A program made the translations under genes and the position numbers. The notes below the pieces were generated by a model. The model saw only the letters and a list, made by a program, of their open reading frames with translations, searched no databases and was not told the origin of the DNA. Positions 23,220 to 31,733 of a stretch of 32,442 nt of DNA are shown here, one piece after another (positions within the stretch are counted from its first letter, which is position 1; each line of letters begins with the position of its first letter). Origin of the DNA: DASXRU01 sp039933315 (GTDB lineage: Bacteria; Acidobacteriota; Blastocatellia; Pyrinomonadales; Pyrinomonadaceae); assembly GCA_039933315.1 (NCBI GenBank), contig JBDTOI010000026.1, forward strand, positions 1-32,442, given 5' to 3'.

Positions 23220-25232
23220 ATGAAGTTTCGTCCGTCGTTTTTATCCCGCAGGGCTCTGCTCTGTTTGCTGATCCTCGCCACCATCCCCGCGCTGGCCCTG
23301 GGCGAGGATTGGCGTCCCATTGATCCAGCCGCACTGGCGCTAAAAGCGCCGGTCGTCGAAAAAGACGCTGATGCCGAAGCGCTTTTCTGGGAAGTAAAGG
23401 TCGATGACAATCCCGAAGGCGACCTGATTTTCACGCACTACATTCGCATAAAAGTCTTCACCGAACGCGGCCGGGAGTCGCAAAGCAAGATCGACATCCC
23501 TTTCGGCCAAATGGGCCGCAGCGAAATCAAAATACAGGACATCTCCGCCCGGACAATCAAGGTAGACGGCTCCATCGTCGAGCTAAAAAAGGGCGACGTC
23601 TTTGAACGAACGATCGTCAAGACGAGCGGCTTGAAGGTAAAAGCCAAGTCATTCGCGATGCCCGCCGTCGAACCGGGCTGCATCATCGAGTACCGCTGGC
23701 GCGAAGTGCGTGCGAACCAGTCAGCCGACAATATCCGCCTCGAGTTTCAAAGGGATATTCCGGTGCAACGGGTCCAGTATCTGGTTAAGCCGTTTCCTTT
23801 TGAAGGATTGGGTATGCGAGCGATAGCCCTCCACGGCCAGGCCACGCCGTTTACCAAAGCCAAGGACGGCTTCTATGCCACCACCATGACCAATGTGCCG
23901 GCAATTCATGCCGAGTCTCGCATGCCTCCGGAGGACCAGGTGAAAGCCTGGACGCTCCTCTTCTATGCAAAAGATGAAAAGCTGACACCCGAAAAATATT
24001 GGTTTGAATATGGCAAGCGCATCTATGACGTCACCAAATCGCTGCTGAAAGTTAACGATGACATCCGGAAGGCTGCCGCCACCATTACGGCCGATGCGAA
24101 TACTCCGGAAGAGAAGGTCAGCCGCCTATTCGACTTTTGCCGGGAGAAAATCAAAAACGTTAGCGATGATGCCTCGGGTGTGACCGCTGAAGAGCGACGC
24201 AAACTGAAAGAGAACAAATCACCGGCTGACACGCTGAAGCGAGGGAAGGGAGATGGTGCGGACATCGATCTGCTTTTCGCCGCTCTCGCTACGGCCGCAG
24301 GATTCGATGCTCGGATAGTACTGGCGCCGGATCGCGGGGATCTGTTCTTCGATAAGGCGATTGCGAATTCATATTTTCTCCAGCCCTCAAACATCGCCGT
24401 GCGCATCGGCGAAAACTGGGAGTTCTATAATCCGGGATTTAATTATGTTTTGCAGGGCATGTTGCGCTGGCAGGAAGAAGGCACCCAGTCTCTGATAACA
24501 GATCCGAAGCAGCCCGTTTGGATAGACACCCCTTTGTCCGCACCGGAGAAGTCGCGGGTTACGCGAACCGCCAATTTGAAGCTCAGTGAAGATGGGATTC
24601 TCGAAGGCGACGTGCGGATCGAATATACCGGACACTTCGCTCTGGAAAAGAAGGAAGAGAACGACGACGATTCTCCCAATCAGCGGGAGGAAACGCTAAA
24701 GGAAGAGATCACCGCCCAAAACAGCACGGCCGAGATCTCGGACATCAAGATCGAGAACGTTACCGATCCGGTGAAGCCATTTGTTTACGCCTTTCACTTG
24801 CGTATTCCCGGTTACTCCCAGCGAACCGGCAAGAGAATCTTCCTGCAGCCGGCGGTATTCCAGCGGGGCGTTGGTGCGCTCTTTTCCACCAGTGAACGCC
24901 GGTACCCAATCTATTTTCATTATCCCTGGTCAGAGTCGGATACAGTAAACATCGAATTACCGGCGGGCTATGCCCTGGACAATGCCGAGGCCCCGGCGGG
25001 TTTCAGTGGTGGCCCGGTCGGCACTTATAAGCCCTCGCTCTCGGTCACTACAGATGGACGAACGCTGGTGTATAAGCGGAACTTCTTCTTCGGTGGCGGC
25101 GGAACCATACTGTTCCCCGTTGACTCGTACTCTCAGCTGAAGACGTTCTTTGACGAGCTTCACAGACAGGACAACCACACACTTTCATTGAAGCAAGCCG
25201 CAGCCGCTGCCTCAAGTCAATCACCGAACTAG
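23220..25232 (+). CDS. DUF3857 protein with an inactive transglutaminase-like domain
   Basis: The 670-residue protein has a signal peptide (core about 12-27). The DUF3857 domain follows (about 50-235, IRIKVFTERGRESQSKIDIPFG and IIEYRWREV typical). The transglutaminase-like core (about 295-425) comes next, then a C-terminal beta-rich domain from about 445. In the core, the catalytic cysteine site reads GKGDGADIDLLFAAL, so Cys is G346; the His site is N391 (QPSNIAVRIG) and the Asp site N404 (WEFYNPG). All three triad residues appear lost, so I expect no transglutaminase or cysteine-protease activity. It probably binds protein or peptide in the periplasm. The next gene is an intact relative 42 bases downstream, presumably in the same operon. 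AGAAAGG ten bases before the ATG is a moderate ribosome site. Confidence 0.88.
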   Translation: MKFRPSFLSRRALLCLLILATIPALALGEDWRPIDPAALALKAPVVEKDADAEALFWEVKVDDNPEGDLIFTHYIRIKVFTERGRESQSKIDIPFGQMGRSEIKIQDISARTIKVDGSIVELKKGDVFERTIVKTSGLKVKAKSFAMPAVEPGCIIEYRWREVRANQSADNIRLEFQRDIPVQRVQYLVKPFPFEGLGMRAIALHGQATPFTKAKDGFYATTMTNVPAIHAESRMPPEDQVKAWTLLFYAKDEKLTPEKYWFEYGKRIYDVTKSLLKVNDDIRKAAATITADANTPEEKVSRLFDFCREKIKNVSDDASGVTAEERRKLKENKSPADTLKRGKGDGADIDLLFAALATAAGFDARIVLAPDRGDLFFDKAIANSYFLQPSNIAVRIGENWEFYNPGFNYVLQGMLRWQEEGTQSLITDPKQPVWIDTPLSAPEKSRVTRTANLKLSEDGILEGDVRIEYTGHFALEKKEENDDDSPNQREETLKEEITAQNSTAEISDIKIENVTDPVKPFVYAFHLRIPGYSQRTGKRIFLQPAVFQRGVGALFSTSERRYPIYFHYPWSESDTVNIELPAGYALDNAEAPAGFSGGPVGTYKPSLSVTTDGRTLVYKRNFFFGGGGTILFPVDSYSQLKTFFDELHRQDNHTLSLKQAAAAASSQSPN

Positions 25233-25274
25233 GAATTAGCTCAGCGGCCATACGGCTGACCTCACCGAAGGATT

Positions 25275-27251
25275 ATGAAGATGTTAAGACGCTTACCCGG
25301 ATCATGTTTTGCAGTTCTCCTGCTCGCGATTTCTGCCGCCGCTGCCGGCGATGAGGCACCCGCCTGGCTACAGCAGGCCGCTAAAGTGCAGGCGCCCACC
25401 TACAACAAAGACGTGCCGGCGGTGGTCCTGCAGAAGGAGCACCACGTAACCGTGGGTGAAGATGGGCGGGTAACTACTGTCACGACGGCCGCCGTGCGGG
25501 TACTGGTTCGCGAAGGACGCGGGTATGCGGTGGCCCGGGAGTTTTATGAGAGTGATGGCGGCAAGGTGAGCGAGATACGCGCCTGGCTCATTCGCCCCTC
25601 GGGAGAAGTAAGAAAATACGGGAAGGATGACGTCGTCGACGCCATCGAAAATCCGGACGACATCTACAACGAGTCGCGTTTTAAGGTGATTGACGGCTCG
25701 GACGACGCAGACGTGGGTTGCGTCTTTGGCTATCAGACAACCAAGGAAGAGCGTTCCATCTTTTCCCAGGATGTATGGGGATTTCAAAACCGCCTGCCCA
25801 CCCTGGTGTCGCGTTACACATTGACGCTCCCGCTGGGCTGGCATGCCCGGAGTGTCACTTTCAATCATGCGGCCATTGAGCCAGTCGTGAGCGGTTCAAT
25901 CTATTCCTGGGAAATGCGCAATTTACCTCCGGTTGCCATAGAACCAAGTAGTCCGGACGTATCGAGCCTGGTACCGCGCATCGCAATCAGCTTTTATCCG
26001 AAGGGCGATTCCCAGCCCAACGGCTTCAAGACCTTTGCCAACTGGGCCGAGGTCTCGTATTGGCTGAGCCAGCTGCATGATCCGCAATCCATTCCTGACG
26101 ACGCCTTGACCGCCAGGACGCGGCAATTGACTGCTAATGCCAAAACCGAGATCGATAAGATTCGCGTCATTGCTCAATATGTCCAGAGCATAAAGTACAT
26201 TTCGATCGACATCGGCGTCAGTCGCGGCGGCGGACTCCGCCCCCATCTCGCCTCTGAGATCTTCGCCAAGTCTTACGGCGACTGCAAAGACAAAGCGAAC
26301 CTGATGCGAGCGATGTTGAAGGTAGTGGGTGTTACGTCGTACCCGGTGGCCATATTCTCCGGAGACGCCAACTATGTGCGCGAAGAATGGGCCTCACCGC
26401 ACCAGTTTAACCACTGCATCATCGCCATAAAGGTGAGCGATGAAACCCAGGCAGGAACGGTGATTCGGCACGCGACTCTGGGACGGTTGTTGATATTCGA
26501 TGCCACCGACGAGCACACACCGATCGGAGATCTCCCGGATGACGAGCAAGGGAGTTTTGCCTTGATCGCGGCGGGCGAGTCCGGGGCCCTCATGCGAATG
26601 CCAATCCTGCCGCCCGAGTCCAGCCGGCTCGATCGCGAGGCGGATGTTGTGCTGGCGCCCGATGGCTCGATTACGGCCAAACTACAGGAGAAGTCGGTCG
26701 GCCAGGCTGCCGTCAGTGAGCGCCGGTACTTTCGTTCCCTCTCAAGTTCAAACTACCGCGGCATGATTGAAAACTGGGTGACGCGCGGGGCCGCGGCGGC
26801 CCAGATTACTAAGGTCGAACCAATTGATAATAGTAGTGAGGGCAGGTTTGGTTTGAGCGTGGATTTTTCGGCCCTCGGTTATGCGCAATTGATGCAGGGC
26901 CGATTGCTGGTCTTCAAACCGGCCATCATCTCGCGCCGCGAGTCGCTGTTCCTGACTGAGGCAAAACGTACTCACGCAGTCGTCCTCGATTCGCGGGCCT
27001 TCAACGAAACCGTGCGCATAAAATTACCCGCTGGCTTTGATGTAGATGAGCTGCCTGATGCCCTCAGTTTAAACACCCCTTTTGGCACCTACAGCACGAG
27101 CTATGAGGTAAAGGACGGCCAGTTAACTTTTAAGCGCGCTTTAGCTCAGCGGGCCATGACCGTGCCGGTGGAACAATACGCGGCGGTGCGAAGTTTCTAT
27201 GAGCGTATCCGGGCCGCCGAGCAATCACCGGTCGTACTGGCGAAAAAGTAG
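25275..27251 (+). CDS. DUF3857 protein with a complete transglutaminase-like triad
   Basis: The 658-residue protein begins with a signal peptide (about 5-24). DUF3857 (about 55-245) contains EGRGYAVAREFYESDGGKVS and WLIRPSGEVRKYGKDDV. The transglutaminase core carries C337 (SYGDCKDKANLMRAML), H380 (HQFNHCIIAI) and D409 (LLIFDATDE) in the right order and spacing. A beta-rich C-terminal part follows from about 450 and includes KLPAGFDVDELPDALSL. Such proteins are common and poorly understood in Bacteroidota and Acidobacteriota; a periplasmic amide-bond-forming or -cleaving role is plausible. GAAGGA lies two bases before the ATG; an in-frame ATG at 25281 is better spaced. It lies 42 bases after its inactive paralogue. 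Confidence 0.92.
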   Translation: MKMLRRLPGSCFAVLLLAISAAAAGDEAPAWLQQAAKVQAPTYNKDVPAVVLQKEHHVTVGEDGRVTTVTTAAVRVLVREGRGYAVAREFYESDGGKVSEIRAWLIRPSGEVRKYGKDDVVDAIENPDDIYNESRFKVIDGSDDADVGCVFGYQTTKEERSIFSQDVWGFQNRLPTLVSRYTLTLPLGWHARSVTFNHAAIEPVVSGSIYSWEMRNLPPVAIEPSSPDVSSLVPRIAISFYPKGDSQPNGFKTFANWAEVSYWLSQLHDPQSIPDDALTARTRQLTANAKTEIDKIRVIAQYVQSIKYISIDIGVSRGGGLRPHLASEIFAKSYGDCKDKANLMRAMLKVVGVTSYPVAIFSGDANYVREEWASPHQFNHCIIAIKVSDETQAGTVIRHATLGRLLIFDATDEHTPIGDLPDDEQGSFALIAAGESGALMRMPILPPESSRLDREADVVLAPDGSITAKLQEKSVGQAAVSERRYFRSLSSSNYRGMIENWVTRGAAAAQITKVEPIDNSSEGRFGLSVDFSALGYAQLMQGRLLVFKPAIISRRESLFLTEAKRTHAVVLDSRAFNETVRIKLPAGFDVDELPDALSLNTPFGTYSTSYEVKDGQLTFKRALAQRAMTVPVEQYAAVRSFYERIRAAEQSPVVLAKK

Positions 27252-27264
27252 CGAGCACCGTCTC

Positions 27265-27292
27265 CGAATACCGTCGGCACCGGCGGTATTCG
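27265..27292 (+). terminator. Hairpin after the DUF3857 operon
   Basis: A perfect 9-bp stem (CGAATACCG at 27265-27273 and CGGTATTCG at 27284-27292) closes a 10-base loop 13 bases after the stop codon. The following sequence ATTAGCCTGCCTGTTT is only weakly T-rich, so it may be a terminator or a stabilising hairpin. Confidence 0.55.
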
Positions 27293-27370
27293 ATTAGCCT
27301 GCCTGTTTCTAAGGGCCAAGCCAGGATATTACGCCAAGTAACTGTTTCTACTTGTTTGGAACAATGAGGT

Positions 27371-27527
27371 TTCACGCAAAGTCGCTAAGAAAAGAATGAC
27401 ATAAGGCGCAAAGAGAAAGCGTCCGCGGTCGTCTGGTTGAAGTGGATCCTCGTGGCATGTTTGGTCCTTCCAAATCCTGTGAAACTTTGCGCCTTATGTC
27501 TTTCTTTTCTTAGCGCCTTTGCGTGAA
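27371..27527. repeat. 43-bp inverted repeat of the CACGCAAAG type
   Basis: Arms at 27371-27413 and 27485-27527 are reverse complements with two differences in 43 and a 71-base spacer. The arms contain TTCACGCAAAG and CATAAGGCGCAAAG. The element fills the gap between the convergent DUF3857 and class IV aminotransferase genes. I see no open frame inside. The remainder of 27252-27604 holds only the hairpin at 27265. Confidence 0.85.
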
Positions 27528-27604
27528 CCCCCAATTCACCAGATCAAACTTGTAGGAGCCAAGCGCTGCGACCGAAGCCGCATCTTTTAGTTTCAATTGG
27601 TTAA

Positions 27605-28456
27605 CTAAACGCGCAGTGTTAGCTGTCTAAAGGCTTCCCGGAGGATCGTCGTCACACTGCCTACGTTCACGGCGTAGCGGTGAAAATCGTAAGTCGTAAC
27701 CGCCGCCACACCCAGTCCCGCGGAGGTTAGAAAAACTTCCTCTGCATCACCGAGATCGTTCAAGTCATATACCCCTTCTACCAGCGGGATGGATACCTCG
27801 TTCGCGAGGGTAATAGTGCGGGCGCGGGTCACACCGGCCACTGCACCGGAAGCCAGCGAGGGTGTGTGCACGGTCCCTTCCCTGACCCAGAAGAGATTTG
27901 CCATCGTGCCGGCGACCAGCTCGCCACGCTCGTTCAGCATCACGGCCTCGTGAAAATCTCTGGCCCGCGCTTCCTCCCAGCCCAGCACGCGCTCCAGCGC
28001 GCTGGTACTTTTTACGCCGGCAATGGGCGACACGCTGTTGATGCGGTAAGGGGATACGGTGAGCGTCAGGCCTTCGGCCGGGACTGTGCGCGCCTCGCCG
28101 GTCATCATTAAGAGATCGGTTTTGCGCGTAGTGGCGCCCTTCACATTCCAAACTTCGCGACCTCTACTCATTAGCAGGACCACGCGCGCGCGCCCATCCT
28201 GCACGCGATTGACGGCAATTAGTTTCTTCAGGCAGGTGGCCACCGCGCCTTCCTCGAAAGCGCTGCGATCGACGCGCGCGCGGTCAGCATGATCCATCAG
28301 CCGTGCCCAGTGCTCGTGCCACAGAAACGGCCGCCCGCCGTAAATCGCCACGGTGGTAAAGACGCCGCGGCCATATAGCAGTGCTGAGGAAACCGGCGCG
28401 ATGCGCGCCTTGGTCGCTTCCACCATGTTGCGATTTAGGTAGATTATGGGATGCAT
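27605..28456 (-). CDS. Class IV PLP-dependent aminotransferase/lyase, PabC- or IlvE-like
   Basis: The 283-residue protein has the fold-type IV pattern: ALLYGRGVFTTVAIYGGRPFLW near the N-terminus, the PLP lysine in AGVKSTSALERVL (about residue 148), NERGELVAGTMANLFWVREG and the GVTRAR phosphate-cup segment. The glycine/threonine-rich strand EEVFLTSAGLGVAAV closes the active site. This family includes branched-chain aminotransferase, D-amino-acid aminotransferase and 4-amino-4-deoxychorismate lyase. The short length and the YGRGVFTTV motif favour the lyase (PabC) but do not prove it. No folate gene lies near it. Confidence 0.88.
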   Translation of the reverse strand: MHPIIYLNRNMVEATKARIAPVSSALLYGRGVFTTVAIYGGRPFLWHEHWARLMDHADRARVDRSAFEEGAVATCLKKLIAVNRVQDGRARVVLLMSRGREVWNVKGATTRKTDLLMMTGEARTVPAEGLTLTVSPYRINSVSPIAGVKSTSALERVLGWEEARARDFHEAVMLNERGELVAGTMANLFWVREGTVHTPSLASGAVAGVTRARTITLANEVSIPLVEGVYDLNDLGDAEEVFLTSAGLGVAAVTTYDFHRYAVNVGSVTTILREAFRQLTLRV

Positions 28457-28486
28457 CTATCGGGGCGGTCTGTCAAAAGGGGCCTG

Positions 28487-28698
28487 AGTCCGCGAAGCGG
28501 ACGATTGGGAATAGCCCAGCACTTCAGTGCTGGGAGGTCGAACATGACGGCTCGCAGTCCGTGAAACGGACGGCTGATCTGGTCGCCGAGGATTAAATAT
28601 TACGTTTTCAGCCGTCCGCTTCACGGACTTCTTCTGCGTACTTTGCGGGTCCCAGCACTGAAGTGCTGGGCTATTCTCAATCGTCCGCTACGCGGACT
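28487..28698. repeat. 212-bp composite palindrome of six REP-like hairpins
   Basis: Outer arms 28487-28535 and 28650-28698 are reverse complements with two differences in 49; inner arms 28556-28577 and 28608-28629 match with one difference in 22. The arms contain GTCCGC-3-GCGGAC hairpins (four copies, variants GTCCGTGAAACGGAC and GTCCGCTTCACGGAC) and CCCAGCACTTCAGTGCTGGG (two copies, 28514-28533 and 28651-28670). It occupies the gap between the class IV enzyme and purL and has no credible coding frame. Confidence 0.9.
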
Positions 28699-28738
28699 GT
28701 TGGATACCTTTGTGAAATGCTGCTGCACGCCCTGTCAC

Positions 28739-31039
28739 TCACTCTGCGCCGGCCGCCAACACTTCCGCCCGCAACCGCGACGCCAGCGAGGAACGCCATG
28801 ATCGTTCTGTCTCCGCAATATCCAGATCGACGACTACCTCACCATCGCTTTCAATTCGCAAACGATCAGAACCGACCCTGCCCAAAACGTTCATGGGACA
28901 TCCGGCGGCAGCGACAATCGCTTCGATCTCGCCGCGCGACGCCTGAGCGAAACTGATAATTATTCGCGAGGGTGATTCGCTGAAGAGCCGGACGGTCAGG
29001 GGATACTCGCCAGTGAGGTCAATGATAGCCCCGGCAGTAGCAGTGTTAAGAGAAGAGAAACAGCACTCTGCCAGGGCTACCGCCAGTCCGCCATCTGCAC
29101 AGTCGTGGGCCGAATGGAGCAGACCGGCTTCGGCTGCTCGCAGACAAGCTTTTTGCACTGCCAGCTCAGCCTCGAGATCGAGGGCCGGCACGCGACCGTT
29201 GCCAACCATCTCCGCTGTCGTCTGCCCGCCAATAACACTGGCATACTCGCTGATTGAGAGATCGTCCCGGGTTACTCCCAGCAGGGCAATCAGATCGCCT
29301 TCAGTCTTGAAGCCAGGCTGAATTACGCGCCGTACATCATCGATCAATCCCACCATGCCGATGACCGGAGTAGGCAGAATGCCACGGCCCTCAGTCTCGT
29401 TATAGAAGGAGACGTTTCCGGAAACGACGGGCGTGCCCAGCGCGGTGCATGCCTCTGCCATGCCATCCACTACCTCAGAAAACGACCACATCACTTCCGG
29501 CCGTTCCGGCGAGGCAAAGTTGAGACAGTTGGTGATGGCCAGCGGCTGTGCCCCGACGCACACAACGTTGCGTGCGGCTTCGGCAACCAGGAGCTTTGCT
29601 CCTTCACGCGGATTGGCGGCGCAATAGCGTCCGTTGCCATCGAGGCTGATTGCCAGCGCGCGCCGCGTTTCCTTGATCCTAACAACCGCGGCATCGGCGC
29701 CGGGCAACACCGCGGTGTTCGTCCGCACCATGTGATCGTACTGGCGATAAACCCATTCCCTGGACGCGATGTTTGGGGCGTTCAGGAGTTGTAACAGAGT
29801 GCTGTTGTAGTTTCGTTCGTTGCCGGTCTCTGTTTGCTCAGGGTTGTCGGTCTGACCCTGACCTCTGACCTCTGACCTCTGACCTCTGACCTCTGCCTTC
29901 ATCGGCCGCTCGTATTTCGGGGCCTCGTCAGTCAACGCTGCTACCGGAATATCGGCCACTGTTTCGCCGTTATGAATCACGCGCATGCGCTGGTCGTCAT
30001 GCACGCGACCGATTACAACCGCGTCCAGGTCCCACTTGCGAAATATGTCAATCACCTCTCGCTCGCGCCCTTTGTGGGTTACCACCAGCATGCGCTCCTG
30101 TGACTCGGACAGCAGCATTTCATAAGCCGTCATGTCCTGTTCGCGTTGTGGAACTAATGACAGATCCAGCTCAATGCCCGTGCCGGCGCGGGCGGCCATC
30201 TCGCAAGAGGATGAAGTTAGTCCCGCCGCACCCATGTCCTGGATACCGGCGATCGCGCCGCTGCGCATTGCTTCCAGGCATGCCTCGAGCAGAAGCTTTT
30301 CCAGGAAGGGATCGCCCACCTGCACTGTGGGCCGCCTGGCCAGCGCAGCCTCATCGAATTCCGCTGAGGCCATGGTGGCGCCATGAATGCCGTCTCGCCC
30401 GGTCTTGGCTCCGACGTACAGCACAGGGTTGCCGGCGCCGGTAGCTTTGCCAAAAAAGATCTGGTCGCGCCGCACCAGACCCAGGGCAAAGGCGTTGACC
30501 AGTGGGTTGAGCGCGTAAGCATCGTCGAATGCCACTTCCCCCCCCACAGTCGCCACGCCAAATGCGTTTCCATAATGGGCAATGCCGTCCACCACTCCGG
30601 CCAGCAGCGAACGGTTGCGCGGTCCATTCTTCGCATGATCCAGCGATCCGAAGCGCAGACTATTCAGCGAGGCAATCGGCCGCGCTCCCATCGTGAAAAT
30701 ATCGCGCAGGATGCCGCCGACGCCGGTAGCAGCGCCCTGAAATGGCTCGATGAATGAGGGATGGTTGTGTGATTCGATTTTGAAGGCAGCGCACCAACCG
30801 TCGCCGAGGTCAACGACGCCGGCATTCTCACCGGGAGGGACGATCACGCGCTCGCCCTTTGTCGGCAGACGCTGCAAATGCACGCGCGAAGATTTGTAAG
30901 AGCAATGTTCCGACCACATCACGGAAAAGATACCCAGCTCGACAAAAGTCGGCTCGCGGCCAAGCAGCTTTTTTATGCGGGCGAATTCTTCCTGGGTGAG
31001 ATTGTGAGCGGTGACTACTTCGGGTGTGATCGATTCCAT
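28739..31039 (-). CDS. purL: Phosphoribosylformylglycinamidine synthase subunit PurL
   Basis: The 766-residue protein follows the short (small-PurL) form. It has the N-terminal MWSEHCSYKSSR, GDGWCAAFKIESHNHPSFIEPFQGAATGVGGI, IQDMGAAGLTSSSCEMAARAGTGIELDL and YEMLLSESQERMLVV segments, and the second half with GNVSFYNETEG and LHSAHDCADGGLAVALAE. It makes formylglycinamidine ribonucleotide from FGAR, ATP and ammonia delivered by PurQ with PurS, in purine synthesis. Neither partner lies in the window. The family length is about 730-745; the extra residues are a low-complexity insertion near 380-412 encoded by a heptamer array. Both flanking halves look intact. Confidence 0.97.
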   Translation of the reverse strand: MESITPEVVTAHNLTQEEFARIKKLLGREPTFVELGIFSVMWSEHCSYKSSRVHLQRLPTKGERVIVPPGENAGVVDLGDGWCAAFKIESHNHPSFIEPFQGAATGVGGILRDIFTMGARPIASLNSLRFGSLDHAKNGPRNRSLLAGVVDGIAHYGNAFGVATVGGEVAFDDAYALNPLVNAFALGLVRRDQIFFGKATGAGNPVLYVGAKTGRDGIHGATMASAEFDEAALARRPTVQVGDPFLEKLLLEACLEAMRSGAIAGIQDMGAAGLTSSSCEMAARAGTGIELDLSLVPQREQDMTAYEMLLSESQERMLVVTHKGREREVIDIFRKWDLDAVVIGRVHDDQRMRVIHNGETVADIPVAALTDEAPKYERPMKAEVRGQRSEVRGQGQTDNPEQTETGNERNYNSTLLQLLNAPNIASREWVYRQYDHMVRTNTAVLPGADAAVVRIKETRRALAISLDGNGRYCAANPREGAKLLVAEAARNVVCVGAQPLAITNCLNFASPERPEVMWSFSEVVDGMAEACTALGTPVVSGNVSFYNETEGRGILPTPVIGMVGLIDDVRRVIQPGFKTEGDLIALLGVTRDDLSISEYASVIGGQTTAEMVGNGRVPALDLEAELAVQKACLRAAEAGLLHSAHDCADGGLAVALAECCFSSLNTATAGAIIDLTGEYPLTVRLFSESPSRIIISFAQASRGEIEAIVAAAGCPMNVLGRVGSDRLRIESDGEVVVDLDIAETERSWRSSLASRLRAEVLAAGAE
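29859..29893. repeat. Tandem array of five TGACCTC heptamers inside purL
   Basis: Five exact copies of TGACCTC run head to tail in 29859-29893. On the coding (minus) strand they give a peptide of period seven, EVRGQRS. Seven is not a multiple of three, so loss or gain of one unit would shift the frame of purL. Confidence 0.9.
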
Positions 31040-31094
31040 GATTAGTGGGCAAAGGGCCGAAGCAGCGAGCAGCGGGCGCGAAACTCTCTACAGA

Positions 31095-31733
31095 CTACTG
31101 CTCAGTGCCAACCAATTTATCAATTGCGGCGCGCAGCTCAGCAGGTTTAATCGGACCTCGCTGCTTGTAGACGACGTTACCCTTTCGGTCGTAAAGAAAC
31201 GTGGCCGGCAGGTCGCCCTGCCAGGTCGGATCGACGAGTTGGATTATCGTTCCCGGATCGGGAACGTCCAGGAGAAACACCGGCATGGCGGCGCGCTGTT
31301 CTTTCAGGAACTTTGGTACGGTGGTCTTAATATCCGCGAGATCGTCGAGCGAGATGGCGACAAAATCCAGTCCCTTCGGGCGATAGTCGGCATCAATCCT
31401 GACAAAATCGGGAAACTCTTCGCGGCAGGGATCGCACCAGGTGGCCCAGAAGTTCACTAACAACGGGCGATCCTGCGGCGCTGTACCTCGCGCCAGCAAA
31501 CGCTTCAGGCCTGCCTCGTCGATCAGGCTTACCGGCGGCGCGGTTACTGCTGAGACTTTCGGCGCTGCTGCCTTAGCCTTCTGAGGTTGGCGACTCCTGG
31601 CAGACTTCTTACTCGCGCGCTGGGGCGCGGCGCGTAATTGGCGTCTGGCATATCCATCGGCGGCGGCAAAGCCATTAAGCGATGCCGCCAGTCCGATAGC
31701 CGAGACAACTGCGATTAAGGGACGTCTAATCAT
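31095..31733 (-). CDS. TlpA-like thioredoxin-fold protein, secreted
   Basis: The 212-residue protein has a signal peptide (about 5-25), an Arg/Lys/Ala-rich spacer (about 30-62) and a thioredoxin fold with VNFWATWCDPCREEFPDF, where C100 and C103 form the CxxC. LPATFLYDRKGNVVYKQRG supplies the cis-proline loop. It probably reduces or exchanges disulfides in the periplasm. Its ATG overlaps the stop of the upstream redoxin gene (ATGA at 31730-31733), so the two are translated together. PurL lies 55 bases downstream on the same strand. Confidence 0.9.
   Translation of the reverse strand: MIRRPLIAVVSAIGLAASLNGFAAADGYARRQLRAAPQRASKKSARSRQPQKAKAAAPKVSAVTAPPVSLIDEAGLKRLLARGTAPQDRPLLVNFWATWCDPCREEFPDFVRIDADYRPKGLDFVAISLDDLADIKTTVPKFLKEQRAAMPVFLLDVPDPGTIIQLVDPTWQGDLPATFLYDRKGNVVYKQRGPIKPAELRAAIDKLVGTEQ

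Noticed and set aside
28663..28956. A 97-codon plus-strand open frame
   Set aside because: It starts in a repeat and continues antisense to the end of purL, with no domain or ribosome site.
29859..29893. Possible CRISPR repeat in purL
   Set aside because: Units are directly adjacent heptamers without spacers and lie within an open reading frame.
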